From Deltaproteobacteria bacterium (GTDB taxonomy: Bacteria > Myxococcota_A > Polyangia > DRWM01 > JAAZOP01), in NCBI GenBank assembly GCA_016218815.1, contig JACRCX010000054.1:62001-126000 (forward strand): a DNA stretch of 64,000 nucleotides, given 5' to 3'. The translations under genes were made by a program, and so were the position numbers. The notes under the pieces were generated by a model. The model ran no database searches. It had not been told where the DNA came from and saw nothing but the letters and a program-made list of their open reading frames with translations. Shown piece by piece: positions 32,508-41,600 of this stretch (position 1 is its first letter; each line of letters opens with the position of its first letter).

Positions 32508-35294
32508 ATGAACTCCAATCGGTCGAACGGCATCCTGGCAGCGTTGACGGTGTTGCTGGCCGCCGGTTCGTCGGGCCTCGCGGGCTGCGACCTGAGCAGC
32601 GGCGGCACCGACGGCGGGTCCGACTACTCCTACGACTACGAACCCGACTACGAGCCGCCGGACGCCCGTGACGACGCGGGCGCCGAACGGGAGGACGGTC
32701 AAGACGTGGCCGCCGACGCGGACGAGGGAGCCGGCGGCGACGCGGATGCCGGCGGCGACGCGGACGCGGATGCCGACGTCGTGGGACGCTGCGGGGACGG
32801 GTACCTGGACCCCGGAGAGGATTGCGACGACGGGAACGACATCTCCGGGGACGGCTGCGAGCCGGACTGTACCTTCCTGTGTACCGGGGACTTCGACTGC
32901 GACGACGGCCAATCGTGCAACGGGGACGAAGCATGTTCCCCGTCGCACCTGTGCGAGTTGGGCACGGCGAAGGCGGAGGGCGACCCGTGCACGGACTCCT
33001 CCGGGTCGGATGGCGCATGCCACGGCGGTGTTTGCGCCCCGATCTCGTGCGGAGATGGCACGGTCGATCCCGGCGAGGAATGCGACGACGGGAACGTCGT
33101 CGGGGGCGATGGTTGTGAGACCGACTGCACCTACTCGTGCGCCGCCGACGCCGACTGCGACGACGGCGTGTTCTGCGACGGCGCGGAGACGTGCTCCGCG
33201 GCCCACATGTGCGAGGCCGGGACGTTCGAGGCGGACCTGACGGCGTGCGCGACGGCGGACGGCGCGAGCGGCGTCTGCCGCAGCGGTCTGTGCGCGGCGA
33301 TCGACTGCGGCAACGGCCTGGTGGAGCCCGGCGAAGCCTGCGACGACGGCAACGCCGTTCCGGGCGACGGCTGCGAGGCGGATTGCACCTGGAGCTGCTC
33401 CTCGGTGCCCGAGTGCGACGACGAGGTGCTTTGCAACGGCGCCGAGAGCTGTTCGGCGGCGCACGTCTGCGAAGCGGGCACGCCGCTCACGGACCTGACG
33501 CCGTGCATGGTCGGCAGCGGGGCGGCCGGCGTGTGCCGCGGCGGGATGTGCGCGGAGTCCGCCTGCGGCAACGGCCTGGTCGACCCCGGCGAAGCCTGCG
33601 ACGACGGCAACACCGTCAACACCGACTCCTGCCTCTCCACCTGCGTCGCCGCCGCGTGCGGCGACGGCCAGGTCTGGGCCGGCTACGAGCAGTGCGACGG
33701 TGACCCCGTGCGAGCCTGCTCCACCTCCTGCGGCAGCGCAGGAATGCAGTCGTGCGACGCGTGCTCCTGGGCGGCTTGCGGGCCGCCGGCCGAGCTGTGC
33801 AACGGCATCGACGACGACTGCGACGGACAGACGGACGAGGGCTTCGGCGTCGGCACGGCGTGCGACGGCCCCGACTCCGACCTGTGTGCCGAGGGCGCCC
33901 TGATCTGCGACGCGTCCGGGACCGGCACGCGGTGTTCCGACGCGTCCTCCTCGACCGTGGACCTGTGCAACGGCCTGGACGACGACTGCGATCCGGCAAG
34001 CGCCGACGGGTCGGAGGACCCCGGCGTGGGGGCGTCGTGCGACGGCAGCGACAGCGATCTCTGCCTGGAGGGCACCACGGCGTGCTCCGGCGGGGCGATT
34101 TCCTGCAGTGACACGACCGGCTCGACCGTGGACCTGTGCAACGGGCTGGACGACGACTGCGACCCGGCGAGCGTGGACGGCTCGGAGGATCCGGGCGTGG
34201 GCGTCTCCTGCGACGGTCCGGACAGCGACCTCTGCCTCGAGGGGAGCAGCGTGTGTTCGGGCGGGTCGGTCCACTGCAGCGACGCGACGTCCTCGACGGT
34301 GGACGTGTGCAACGGGCTGGACGACGACTGCGACCCGGGCAGCGCGGACGGGTCCGAGGATCCCGCGGTCGGCGCGGCGTGCGACGGCCCCGATCCCGAC
34401 CTGTGCGCGGACGGGCTGCGGTTCTGCTCCGGCGGCGCGCTCCAGTGCTCCGATGGTCCGGGCCTGTCGCCCGACCTGTGCAACGGCATCGACGACGACT
34501 GCAACCCGGCCACCGCGGACGGCTCCGGCGATCCGCTGGTCGGCGTCCCTTGTGACGGGCCCGACACCGACCTCTGCGTGGAGGGCAGCAGCACCTGCAC
34601 GGCCGGCCACGTCGTCTGCAGCGACGCGACGTCCTCGACGGTGGACCTGTGCAACAGCCTGGACGACGACTGCAACCCGGCGACCGCGGACGGCTCGGCC
34701 GACCCCCGCGTCGGCGTCGCGTGCGACGGGCCCGACACCGACCTGTGCGCGGAAGGGATGGGCTCGTGCACCGGGGGCGCGTTCCAGTGCAGCGACACGA
34801 CGGGCAACTCGATCGAGGTCTGCAACATGATCGACGACGACTGCGACGGCCTGACGGACGAGGGGTACGTCCGCGACACGAACCCGGCCTGTACCGACGG
34901 GCTGTGGGACCTGGGCACGATCTCGGGCGACATGGGTCCCGACCAGGCGAGCGACACGTACTGGACCGAGCAGTGGGACTGGGTCACGCTGCGCGAGGAC
35001 GACCTGCCCTCCAACATCCCCATTACCGGCACCGTGAGGCTGTGGAGCCCGCCGGGGGTCGACTACGACCTGTACGTGTACTGCGTGTCCTGCGGCGGCG
35101 ACCTTGCCGGGTCCTCGACCGTCCGCAGCTCGAGCGGCCACTACGACACGGTGGACGTGCGCCGCGAGGATTCGGCCGGGGACGACACGCTCGACTTGAT
35201 CGTGGAGATCCGGCACGCCGCGTCGGCGGGGTGCGCCGACTGGGCGCTCACGGTCGACGGCAACACGCCGGTCACCGCCACGACGTGTCTGTAG
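32508..35294 (+). CDS. Large Cys-rich lipoprotein with DUF4215 and tandem MopE repeats
   Basis: A 928-residue lipoprotein. The signal peptide ends GSSGLAGC. An acidic linker is followed by four DUF4215-type elements of the form CGDGxxDPGEECDDGNxxxGDGC (about residues 90-360), known from myxobacterial secreted proteins. Next are eight MopE-type units (about 425-780) of roughly 60 residues, each CNGxDDDCDPAS-x-DGS plus CDGPDSDLC and a C-G-G-C-SD tail. The final 150 residues (VDYDLYVYCVSCGG) are paralogous to the end of the protein at 31039. All Cys are placed as in exported disulfide-rich proteins. The ATG at 32508 is set by the sigma54 promoter and AGGAAGGG site; the upstream open frame is shadow. 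Confidence 0.85.
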   Translation: MNSNRSNGILAALTVLLAAGSSGLAGCDLSSGGTDGGSDYSYDYEPDYEPPDARDDAGAEREDGQDVAADADEGAGGDADAGGDADADADVVGRCGDGYLDPGEDCDDGNDISGDGCEPDCTFLCTGDFDCDDGQSCNGDEACSPSHLCELGTAKAEGDPCTDSSGSDGACHGGVCAPISCGDGTVDPGEECDDGNVVGGDGCETDCTYSCAADADCDDGVFCDGAETCSAAHMCEAGTFEADLTACATADGASGVCRSGLCAAIDCGNGLVEPGEACDDGNAVPGDGCEADCTWSCSSVPECDDEVLCNGAESCSAAHVCEAGTPLTDLTPCMVGSGAAGVCRGGMCAESACGNGLVDPGEACDDGNTVNTDSCLSTCVAAACGDGQVWAGYEQCDGDPVRACSTSCGSAGMQSCDACSWAACGPPAELCNGIDDDCDGQTDEGFGVGTACDGPDSDLCAEGALICDASGTGTRCSDASSSTVDLCNGLDDDCDPASADGSEDPGVGASCDGSDSDLCLEGTTACSGGAISCSDTTGSTVDLCNGLDDDCDPASVDGSEDPGVGVSCDGPDSDLCLEGSSVCSGGSVHCSDATSSTVDVCNGLDDDCDPGSADGSEDPAVGAACDGPDPDLCADGLRFCSGGALQCSDGPGLSPDLCNGIDDDCNPATADGSGDPLVGVPCDGPDTDLCVEGSSTCTAGHVVCSDATSSTVDLCNSLDDDCNPATADGSADPRVGVACDGPDTDLCAEGMGSCTGGAFQCSDTTGNSIEVCNMIDDDCDGLTDEGYVRDTNPACTDGLWDLGTISGDMGPDQASDTYWTEQWDWVTLREDDLPSNIPITGTVRLWSPPGVDYDLYVYCVSCGGDLAGSSTVRSSSGHYDTVDVRREDSAGDDTLDLIVEIRHAASAGCADWALTVDGNTPVTATTCL
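33787..34853 (+). repeat. Tandem coding repeat, about 180 bp unit
   Basis: Eight in-frame units share tgcaacggcctggacgacgactg at the start and gacgggtcggaggatcc-like and tgcgacggcccgac segments at fixed spacing. Identity between units is high in the middle copies (about 33950-34420), so copy number may change by recombination. Confidence 0.8.
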
Positions 35295-35354
35295 CTGACC
35301 GGCGGCGGGCGCGGCGACTTGCGCGCCGCCCCGTCGCATGCTGAACTCCCGCGC

Positions 35355-35948
35355 ATGAAGAACGCACCCATTCCTTCTCGAGTCCGGTTTCCCGTCGCTC
35401 TCGCGCTCGCCGCCTCGATGTGCGCGGCCTCGGCGTCCGGCTCCGTGGTGCGTGCGCTCTCCCTGCCGCAGCTCGTCGAGCAGTCCGACGCGGTCGTCGT
35501 GGCCTCGGTCGAATCGGCCGCATCGTCGTGGCTCGGCGGACGGATCGTCACCGACTCCGTCGTCGTGGTGGGCGACGGCCTGGATGGCGCGTCCGCGAAC
35601 GCTCGGCTGGTCGTGCGCACGCTCGGCGGCGAGGTCGACGGCATCGGGCAGCGGGTGTTCGGTGAGCCGCAGCTTCGAGCCGGCGAGCGGTACCTGCTGT
35701 TCCTCGAGGCGTACCCCGGGGCGAGCGCAGGGTCCTCGACAGCGCTGTTCCGTCCCGTCGGGATGTCCCAGGGCGCCCTGCCCGTGATCGAAGGGCCGGA
35801 TGGCGCGAACGTCGCGCCCAACCCCGACCTGCCGGAGCTGGTCGAGCCTGGGGCGGAGATGTCCGTGGGTCCCTGGCTCGACGCGCCTCGCCCGCTGGCG
35901 GATGTCCTCAAGGAAGTGCGAGCGGCCCTGCCGCCGGCGGGGAAGTGA
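35355..35948 (+). CDS. Secreted protein of unknown function
   Basis: A 197-residue protein with a signal peptide (FPVALALAASMCAASASG). The mature part begins VVRALSLPQLVEQSDAVVVASVES and includes RTLGGEVDGIGQRVFGEPQLRAGERYLLFLEA. This is the pattern of small exported proteins with an SH3- or OB-like strand set that often precede metalloprotease genes in deltaproteobacteria. I do not recognise a catalytic motif. It starts 60 bases after the MopE-repeat gene and is followed 18 bases later by the matrixin, so the two small genes may be one unit, possibly a protease and its companion. Confidence 0.75.
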   Translation: MKNAPIPSRVRFPVALALAASMCAASASGSVVRALSLPQLVEQSDAVVVASVESAASSWLGGRIVTDSVVVVGDGLDGASANARLVVRTLGGEVDGIGQRVFGEPQLRAGERYLLFLEAYPGASAGSSTALFRPVGMSQGALPVIEGPDGANVAPNPDLPELVEPGAEMSVGPWLDAPRPLADVLKEVRAALPPAGK

Positions 35949-35966
35949 AATCACCGATGGACACCG

Positions 35967-36833
35967 ATGGACACCGATAGCGAACGCACCGGGAAGGGGC
36001 CGTCTCCGTTGTTCCCGCTCTTTTCGGCGCTGCTCGCCGGCGGGTTGCTTCTCTGCGCCGTGCCCGCGCGGGCTTGGGTCCAGGCGACGACGAAGGAGAC
36101 GCCGCACCGGCCGCTGCACGTGGCGGAGTCCGACTGCTCGCAGTACACCGTGGCCGCCGCGTGCTCGGCCGACGTCCCCGTGGCCGACTGCGTCGTGGCC
36201 GTGACGCTCGGCATGCGGGCCTGGGATCTGCGCGGCTCGTACTTCCGCTTCCAGCCGACGCCGGACCTGACCTGCTGCCGGGCGGGCTACGAGCGGGACT
36301 GGACCAACACGAACTGCATCGTGTGGCAGGAGGACCGCTGGCCCGGCGAGTACGGCGCGGACACGATCGCCCTCACGACACTGACCTACGATCCGGCCAC
36401 CGGCGCCATCCTCGATGCGGACATCGAGGTGAACGGCGTCGGGTACCGCTTCGGCACCGACTGCTCGCCCGAGCTCATGGACATCCAGAACATGATTGCG
36501 CACGAGGCGGGACACATGCTCGGCCTCGACCACACCGACGTGTCCGGCGCCACGATGCGGGTCTACAGCGGCCCTGGCGATTGCTCGTTGCGCGACCTGG
36601 CCCCGGACGACATCGAGGGCGCGACGACGTTGTATCCCTACGCCGGCGATCCGGGACGGTGCCTGCCGCCCCACGGCGGGCTGAACGCGGATTGTTCGGA
36701 CTCTCCGCCGGATCCCGGTTCGTGCGGGTGCCGCGTGCCCGGCGCCGGCGGAGCGGCGGGGGCGCTGCCGCTCCTTGTCGCCGGGCTCGCCGTACGGGCG
36801 ATGCGCGGCCGTCACCGCGCTCGTCACCGCTGA
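35967..36833 (+). CDS. Matrixin-type zinc metalloprotease with MYXO-CTERM tail
   Basis: A 288-residue secreted protease. A signal peptide ends near PARAWV. The zinc motif is HEAGHMLGLDH (HExxHxxGxxH), preceded by a Cys-rich region (CCRAGYERDWTNTNCIVW) and followed by the GATTLYPY strand, the usual matrixin end. The tail CGCRVPGAGG, a hydrophobic helix and RGRHRARH is a MYXO-CTERM sorting sequence, so the protein is probably anchored to the cell surface after processing. The Met-turn is not the classic AVM but SGATMRVY fits its place. A 10-base direct repeat (cgatggacac) gives two ATG codons at 35957 and 35967; only the second is in frame. Confidence 0.88.
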   Translation: MDTDSERTGKGPSPLFPLFSALLAGGLLLCAVPARAWVQATTKETPHRPLHVAESDCSQYTVAAACSADVPVADCVVAVTLGMRAWDLRGSYFRFQPTPDLTCCRAGYERDWTNTNCIVWQEDRWPGEYGADTIALTTLTYDPATGAILDADIEVNGVGYRFGTDCSPELMDIQNMIAHEAGHMLGLDHTDVSGATMRVYSGPGDCSLRDLAPDDIEGATTLYPYAGDPGRCLPPHGGLNADCSDSPPDPGSCGCRVPGAGGAAGALPLLVAGLAVRAMRGRHRARHR

Positions 36834-36854
36834 ACGTCCGGTCGGCACCGCGAG

Positions 36855-36879
36855 GTTGCTCCGCACCATCGTGCGGCAA
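36855..36879 (+). terminator. Stem-loop after the matrixin gene
   Basis: CCGCAC-catc-GTGCGG with flanking TTGC/CAA pairs forms a compact hairpin 22 bases after the stop. No T-run follows. It could instead be an activator site for the sigma54 promoter 150 bp downstream. Confidence 0.4.
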
Positions 36880-37021
36880 ATTGCCCCGTCGTCGGCAGGG
36901 GGCTCGGAACGCCCGATTTCCCGCAATTCCACCGCTTGTTCGAGAGACGGCTGCGGGAAGGAGGGCGGAACGCCACAGTTCCCGGGGGGGAACCGGCTTG
37001 TGATTCCGGGGCATTGGCGTC

Positions 37022-37038
37022 CTGGCACGCCGTCCGCA
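37022..37038 (+). promoter_or_regulatory. Sigma54 promoter for the tandem receiver genes
   Basis: CTGGCACGCCGTCCGCA has a perfect TGGCACG, then N10 from GG (37024-37025) to GC (37036-37037). The transcript would begin near 37049, which rules out the ATG at 37046 and supports the ATG at 37091. Confidence 0.75.
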
Positions 37039-37090
37039 GCAACGGATGGCCTTGGCGGCGGGCAAGTCGCCGGGGGCGGGGACGTGGAAG

Positions 37091-37573
37091 ATGGCGTGGG
37101 ACGGAGAACAGGAACTCGAGTCGGCGGCCGGACCGGTCGCCCACGCCGCCGCCGCGGCCTGCCGGTCGGATCCCCCGTGCATTCTCGTGGCCGACGATGA
37201 CGACGACCTGAGGGAGATGATCGCGTTGGCGTTGCGCGCCGCGGGGTACGAGGTGGTCGAGGCGCGGACGGGACTGCAACTGGCGGCCTGTGTGCGGCGG
37301 AAGGTCGTCGAATGCGCCGCGAGTCCCGAGGTCCAGCTCATCGTCAGCGACATCCAGATGCCCGGCTGTTCCGGGCTCGACGTCCTGAGCGTCATGCGCG
37401 ACGTCGGCGTGCGTGTTCCCGTCGTGTTCATCACGGGCTACGGCAACGAGGCGGTGCGGGCGGAAGCGCGGCGACTCGGGGTGCAGGCGGTTCTCGAGAA
37501 GCCGTTCGAGCTGGACGACCTGGGCGCCGCGGTTCGCGCCCTGGTCCCGCCGGCAGCGGGGAGGAATCCATGA
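37091..37573 (+). CDS. Single-domain response regulator (receiver)
   Basis: A 160-residue protein: an Ala-rich leader of about 30 residues, then a canonical CheY-like receiver. The acidic pocket is LVADDDDDLREM, the phosphoacceptor is Asp in LIVSDIQMPGCSGLDVL, the Thr is in VFITGYGNE, and the Lys is in VLEKPFEL. No output domain follows. The start is chosen because a sigma54 promoter sits just upstream and its transcript would start after the alternative ATG at 37046. Its stop overlaps the next gene by ATGA. The cognate kinase is not in the window. Confidence 0.87.
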   Translation: MAWDGEQELESAAGPVAHAAAAACRSDPPCILVADDDDDLREMIALALRAAGYEVVEARTGLQLAACVRRKVVECAASPEVQLIVSDIQMPGCSGLDVLSVMRDVGVRVPVVFITGYGNEAVRAEARRLGVQAVLEKPFELDDLGAAVRALVPPAAGRNP

Positions 37574-37959
37574 CGCGCATCCTGCTCGTGGAGTCCGAGA
37601 CACAGAGCGGCCGCGGCGTGGCCGGCACGCTGCGCGACGACGGCTTCGACGTCCTGGACTTCCGGGACGGGCGCGACCTCTTCCAGCGCGTCCGCGCGGC
37701 CCTGGGCGCCGGCGAGGAAGCGACGCCCACGGCCGTCGTCGCCGACGTGAGTTCCGGTGCTCCGTGTTGCGGCCAGATGCTGCGCGCGGTCCGCGACTCC
37801 GATCTGCCCGTGCCCGTCATCCTGGCCGCGCCGCCCGCCGATCGCGATGGTCGAGCCGCCGCCTACCGGCTGGGCGCGGACGCCGTCGTCGACCGCCCGC
37901 TCGATCCCGATCAGGTCCTCGCGGCCCTCGAGCTGGTCCTGATGCACCGGGCCGACTAG
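37570..37959 (+). CDS. Degenerate receiver-domain protein
   Basis: A 129-residue protein with receiver fold: ILLVESETQSGRGVAGTLRDDGF, AVVADVSSGAPCCGQML, VPVILAAPPA and GADAVVDRPLDPDQVLAALE. The acidic pocket is Glu-Ser-Glu instead of Asp-Asp, the central Asp is present in VVADV, the Thr is Ala and the conserved Lys is Arg (DRP). Phosphorylation is therefore doubtful, and it may work as a pseudo-receiver partner of the upstream protein. It is translationally coupled to that gene by ATGA under the same sigma54 promoter. Confidence 0.8.
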   Translation: MTRILLVESETQSGRGVAGTLRDDGFDVLDFRDGRDLFQRVRAALGAGEEATPTAVVADVSSGAPCCGQMLRAVRDSDLPVPVILAAPPADRDGRAAAYRLGADAVVDRPLDPDQVLAALELVLMHRAD

Positions 37960-38104
37960 GCAGCGCGTCCCGACTCCCGCCGCACACGGTCGTTTCGGAC
38001 TGCGGGCCTCCGTCCGGCCCCGCCGCGCCCCGAAAGGCCCCTCGACCGCCGGCGGTGGCGATTGCGCGACCGCAGGCGGGCCCGGCACCGAATCGTGCGC
38101 CGTC

Positions 38105-38400
38105 GTGCTCTGGGTCGGCTGCGCTGCCCCCGTACCGCAGGCCGAGTCCCGCGACGGGGTCGACACCGACCGTGATCGCACGGTCGTCGAGGAGTGCGGT
38201 GCGGATGCGGACGCCGACGCCGACGCCGACGCGGACGGCGCCGGGGCGGCATGGTCGACGGCGGGGTCCCGGAGCCCGGCGCCGATTCCGGGTGCGGGTG
38301 CGCGCCGGCCGGTGGCCGGCCCGCCGCCGGCATTCTGGCGGGCGTCCTGGTCGCGTCGATGCTCGTGCTCCGCCGCCGGCGCTGCTGTGTGCAGCTCGAG
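38105..38400 (+). pseudogene. Possible frameshifted small MYXO-CTERM protein
   Basis: A GTG at 38105 opens VLWVGCAAPVPQAES and continues through an Asp-Ala repeat (about 38203-38235). The MYXO-CTERM-like end PEPGADSGCGCAPAGG, hydrophobic AAGILAGVLVASMLVL and RRRR is encoded just downstream but in another frame (about 38262-38385). A one- or two-base slip near the Asp-Ala repeat would join signal-like start and anchor into one short surface protein. Either the gene is decayed or there is a sequencing error. No ribosome site is evident. Confidence 0.4.
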
Positions 38401-38474
38401 GCGCCTCCCGACCGATCCGCGGTCCGTACGAGTCCGACCTGCCCGGTCGCGGCCTCCGCCGAGCCGAGCCCACC

Positions 38475-38510
38475 GATTGCCGAACTTTGGCGGATCTTGT
38501 CGTCAACAGT
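38475..38510 (+). promoter_or_regulatory. Putative activator site (upstream block, copy 3)
   Basis: GCC-GAACTTT-GGC is an inverted repeat followed by GGATCTTGTCGTCAACAG and CGCTC. It aligns base for base with copies at 30846 and 32307, and lies 112 bp (GG to GG) before the sigma54 promoter of gene 38670. Confidence 0.6.
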
Positions 38511-38598
38511 CGCTCGTGACGGAGCCTTCATTTCGGCGGAGCGCCGCCTTATTCCCGGAAGTCGGCCGATTTGGCGTCGTGTTCGCGTCCGGCCTCTC

Positions 38599-38615
38599 TT
38601 GGCTCGGCCCTCGCA
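38599..38615 (+). promoter_or_regulatory. Sigma54 promoter for the surface-protein/cupredoxin operon
   Basis: TTGGCTCGGCCCTCGCA: GG at 38601-38602, 10 bases, GC at 38613-38614. The start codon of gene 38670 follows with a leader of about 44 bases containing GGGAGGGAAGG. Confidence 0.8.
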
Positions 38616-38669
38616 AACGTCCGAGCGTCCTCCCCGACGCTGAGCGGGGTAGGGAGGGAAGGTGGCCGC

Positions 38670-41600
38670 ATGAAGAACCCAAGCATCAGGATCCTGTCGA
38701 AGCGGTTCCGACTGGGCATCGCGCTCGTCGTCGCGAGCGTCGTCGGCTGTTCCACCACGGCGGACGACGGCCCAGCGCAGGTCGTCGCGCCGGTGGCACC
38801 GCCGACGCAGTCGTTCGTCGGTGCGCCGAGCCTGACGGTGAGCGTGGTGGACGAGACGGGGACGCCGGTCAGCGGGTGGCGGTGGCTGCTGGAGGAGGAC
38901 GTTTCCTACCCGGTCCAGCCGGGCGTTCCGGCGACGGACAGCCCGGGCGTGGCGATCCACAAGAGCCACGCGCCGACGCTGGCGAGCGGAGAGACCGACA
39001 CGGACACGGCGACGATCGCGATTCCGGACGATCGCCGCAGCTATCTGTCCGTGCTGCCCAAGGAGCACGGATGGCAGATGAGCGGCACGAACATCCTGCC
39101 GGGGCAGACCGAGGCGACGGTCGTGGTGCACTCCCCGCCGCTGCCGACGGCGGAGATCTCGGTCTACGTCTTCGAGGACAACAAGCCGTTGAACAACGCG
39201 CCCGACATCCCGGCGGAAGCCGCGCTCGAGGGATTCAGCGTGACCATCGAGGAGCAGGCCGGCCAGCAGATGATGGACTTCTTCGGCAACCCGATCGGCA
39301 CGACGTACGTGAAGGACGCCGCCGGGGAGTTCATCTTGGACGCCGACGGCGCGCCGGTGGTCGAGATGATGGGCGAGGGCTACGTCCTCACCGACACCAA
39401 CGGCGAGGCGCTGATCAAGAACCTCCCGCCTGGCAAGTACGCCGTGCTGGTGTCGCCGCCGGTAGGGACGGACTGGGTGCAGACCAGCACGCTGGAGGGC
39501 GGTCCGACGATCGACGCGTGGGTCGGCCATGCGGAGCCGCCGTGGCTGGTGGAGCTCGGCTGGTTCATGTGGCACTCCTTCTTCGGGTTCGTCCATCCGA
39601 TGGAGCTGCCGGGAGGGGCGGCGGGGGCCGGGACGATCTCGGGCACGGCGCACTACGTCCACGAGAACCGGCCGCCGGTCGGGCGCGGCAACTGGGTCGC
39701 CGGCCGGATCCCGGACGCCTGGGTCGCCCTGAACGACCTTTCGGGGTCCGACGAGATGGTCTACGCCCAGCCGACGGCGGAGGACGGCTCGTTCACGATC
39801 GAGAACGTCCCTCCGGGCACCTGGCAGCTCGTCGTCTTCGACTACTCGCTCGACGCGATCATCGACTTCCGGACGGTCGTCATGCCCGACGGCGGCGACG
39901 CCATCGACCTCGGGGCCATCGGTGCCTTCGCCTGGTTCGGCAACCTGGAGGGCACCGTCTTCAACGACCTGAACGGCGACGCGATCCAGGACCCGGGAGA
40001 GATGGGGATTCCGAACGCGGGCCTGAACCTGCGGTTCACGGACGGCACGATCTACCAGTCGACGGGTACCGACAACGAGGGGAAGTACTTCTTCCACGAG
40101 GTCTTCCCGTTCTTCCAATGGCTGATCGCCGAGGTGGACTACGCGCGGTTCTGGTCGACCGGGGCGCGGGTCGTCGTCGACGACGGCGGCGAGCCTGCGC
40201 CGGGCGAGGCGCTTCGCCCGCAGGCGCAGCCCGACAACGGCGGGCTGGGATGGCGCACGGAGGTCGGTTCGCATCCGGCGGAGATCCTGCTCGAGGGTAT
40301 GATGGTGTTCGCCGGCCAGACGAACATCATCGATTGGGGCAAGAAGGCCTTCGAGCCCGACCAGAACGGCGGCATCGTCGGCATCACGTACTACGCCACG
40401 ACACGCGCCGAGGACGACCCGCGGCTGGCGGCGATGGAGGAGTGGGAGCCCGGCATCCCGCGCACGCAGGTCGAGTTGTACCAGGATGTCGACTTCGACG
40501 GCGTGATCGACGACCTGGACGGCGACGGCCTGCCGACGCGGGCCGACGTCGACAGCTACCCGCTCGGCTGGCGGGAGGGCGGTGGCGCTCCCGGCCCGGA
40601 GGACTGGGACCGGGACGGGGACGGCGTGTTCGATCCCGGCGATGCGGTCCAGATCGGCAACTCGGACTCGTTCGACGACAGCGCGCCCACCGGCTGCCCC
40701 GGGGATCCGCTGTTCGTGCACGGGACGCAGGTCATGGATTGCGCCGAGACCATCCACACCTGGAACCAGGTGCGGCCGGCGCTGTTCGACGGCGGCTACG
40801 CGTTCGCCTCGTGGGTTCCCGGCGGCCTCGCGTCGGGCGGTCCCGAGGCCATGCCGATCGCGCCGGGGTACTACATCGTCGGGGTGAGCCCGCCGGCGGG
40901 CTACCTGCCGCAGCGCGAGGAGGACAAGAACGTTCTCTTCGGCGAGGAGATGATCCCGTTCGATTTCAAGAACGACCCGGTCCTGGGTCCACCGGTCTGC
41001 GTCGGGGAGCCGCGCCTGGTGCCGGCCGAGCTGGCGTTGTTCCCGGGGGAGCCGGGAGTCTACGGGGGGCAGACCCTGCCGCTGTGCGACCTCAAGGAGG
41101 TGCACGTCGGGCAGGGCGAGAACGTCAACTGTGACTTCCCGCTGTTCACCGAGGTGCCGAAGGCGGGCCGGGTGTTCGGCATGGTGCGCAACGACCTGGC
41201 GCTGACGTTCGACCCCAACAGCCCCATCTTCCGCGACAACCTCGCTCCGGCGTGGATGCCGATCGCGATGAACGACTGGACGGGCCTCGAGATCGGCCGG
41301 TTCTATACCGACGAATTCGGCCACTACACGGCGCTGGTCCCCTCGACGTACACGATCGATCCGCCGCAGCCGTCGGGCGTCGCGCCCAACGTGCTGCAGA
41401 TCTGCGTCAACGACCCGGGGCCCATCCCGGATCCGGAGAACCCCGGTCAGACGATCGAGGATCCCTGGTTCAACCCGGCATACGCGCCGATGTGCCTCGA
41501 GTTCGAGTACCAGCCCGGCAAGCAGACGCCGCTGGACACGCCGGTGATCCCGATCGCCGCGTTCTCCCAGAACGCCGGACGGCTCGACTGCGAGCCGCCG

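Noticed and set aside
33787..34853. Regular spaced repeats that could be taken for a CRISPR-like array
   Set aside because: Units are about 180 bp, in frame and encode MopE motifs; no short palindromic repeat with unique spacers and no cas genes.
36909..36950. Fourth copy of the upstream activator block before the receiver genes
   Set aside because: Only the short CGATT-x-CC part matches; spacing and core do not.
32271..37028. Open frame of 1585 codons on the minus strand across the MopE-repeat gene and matrixin
   Set aside because: Covers several good rightward genes and their promoters; repeat-like pattern only reflects the real repeats read backwards.
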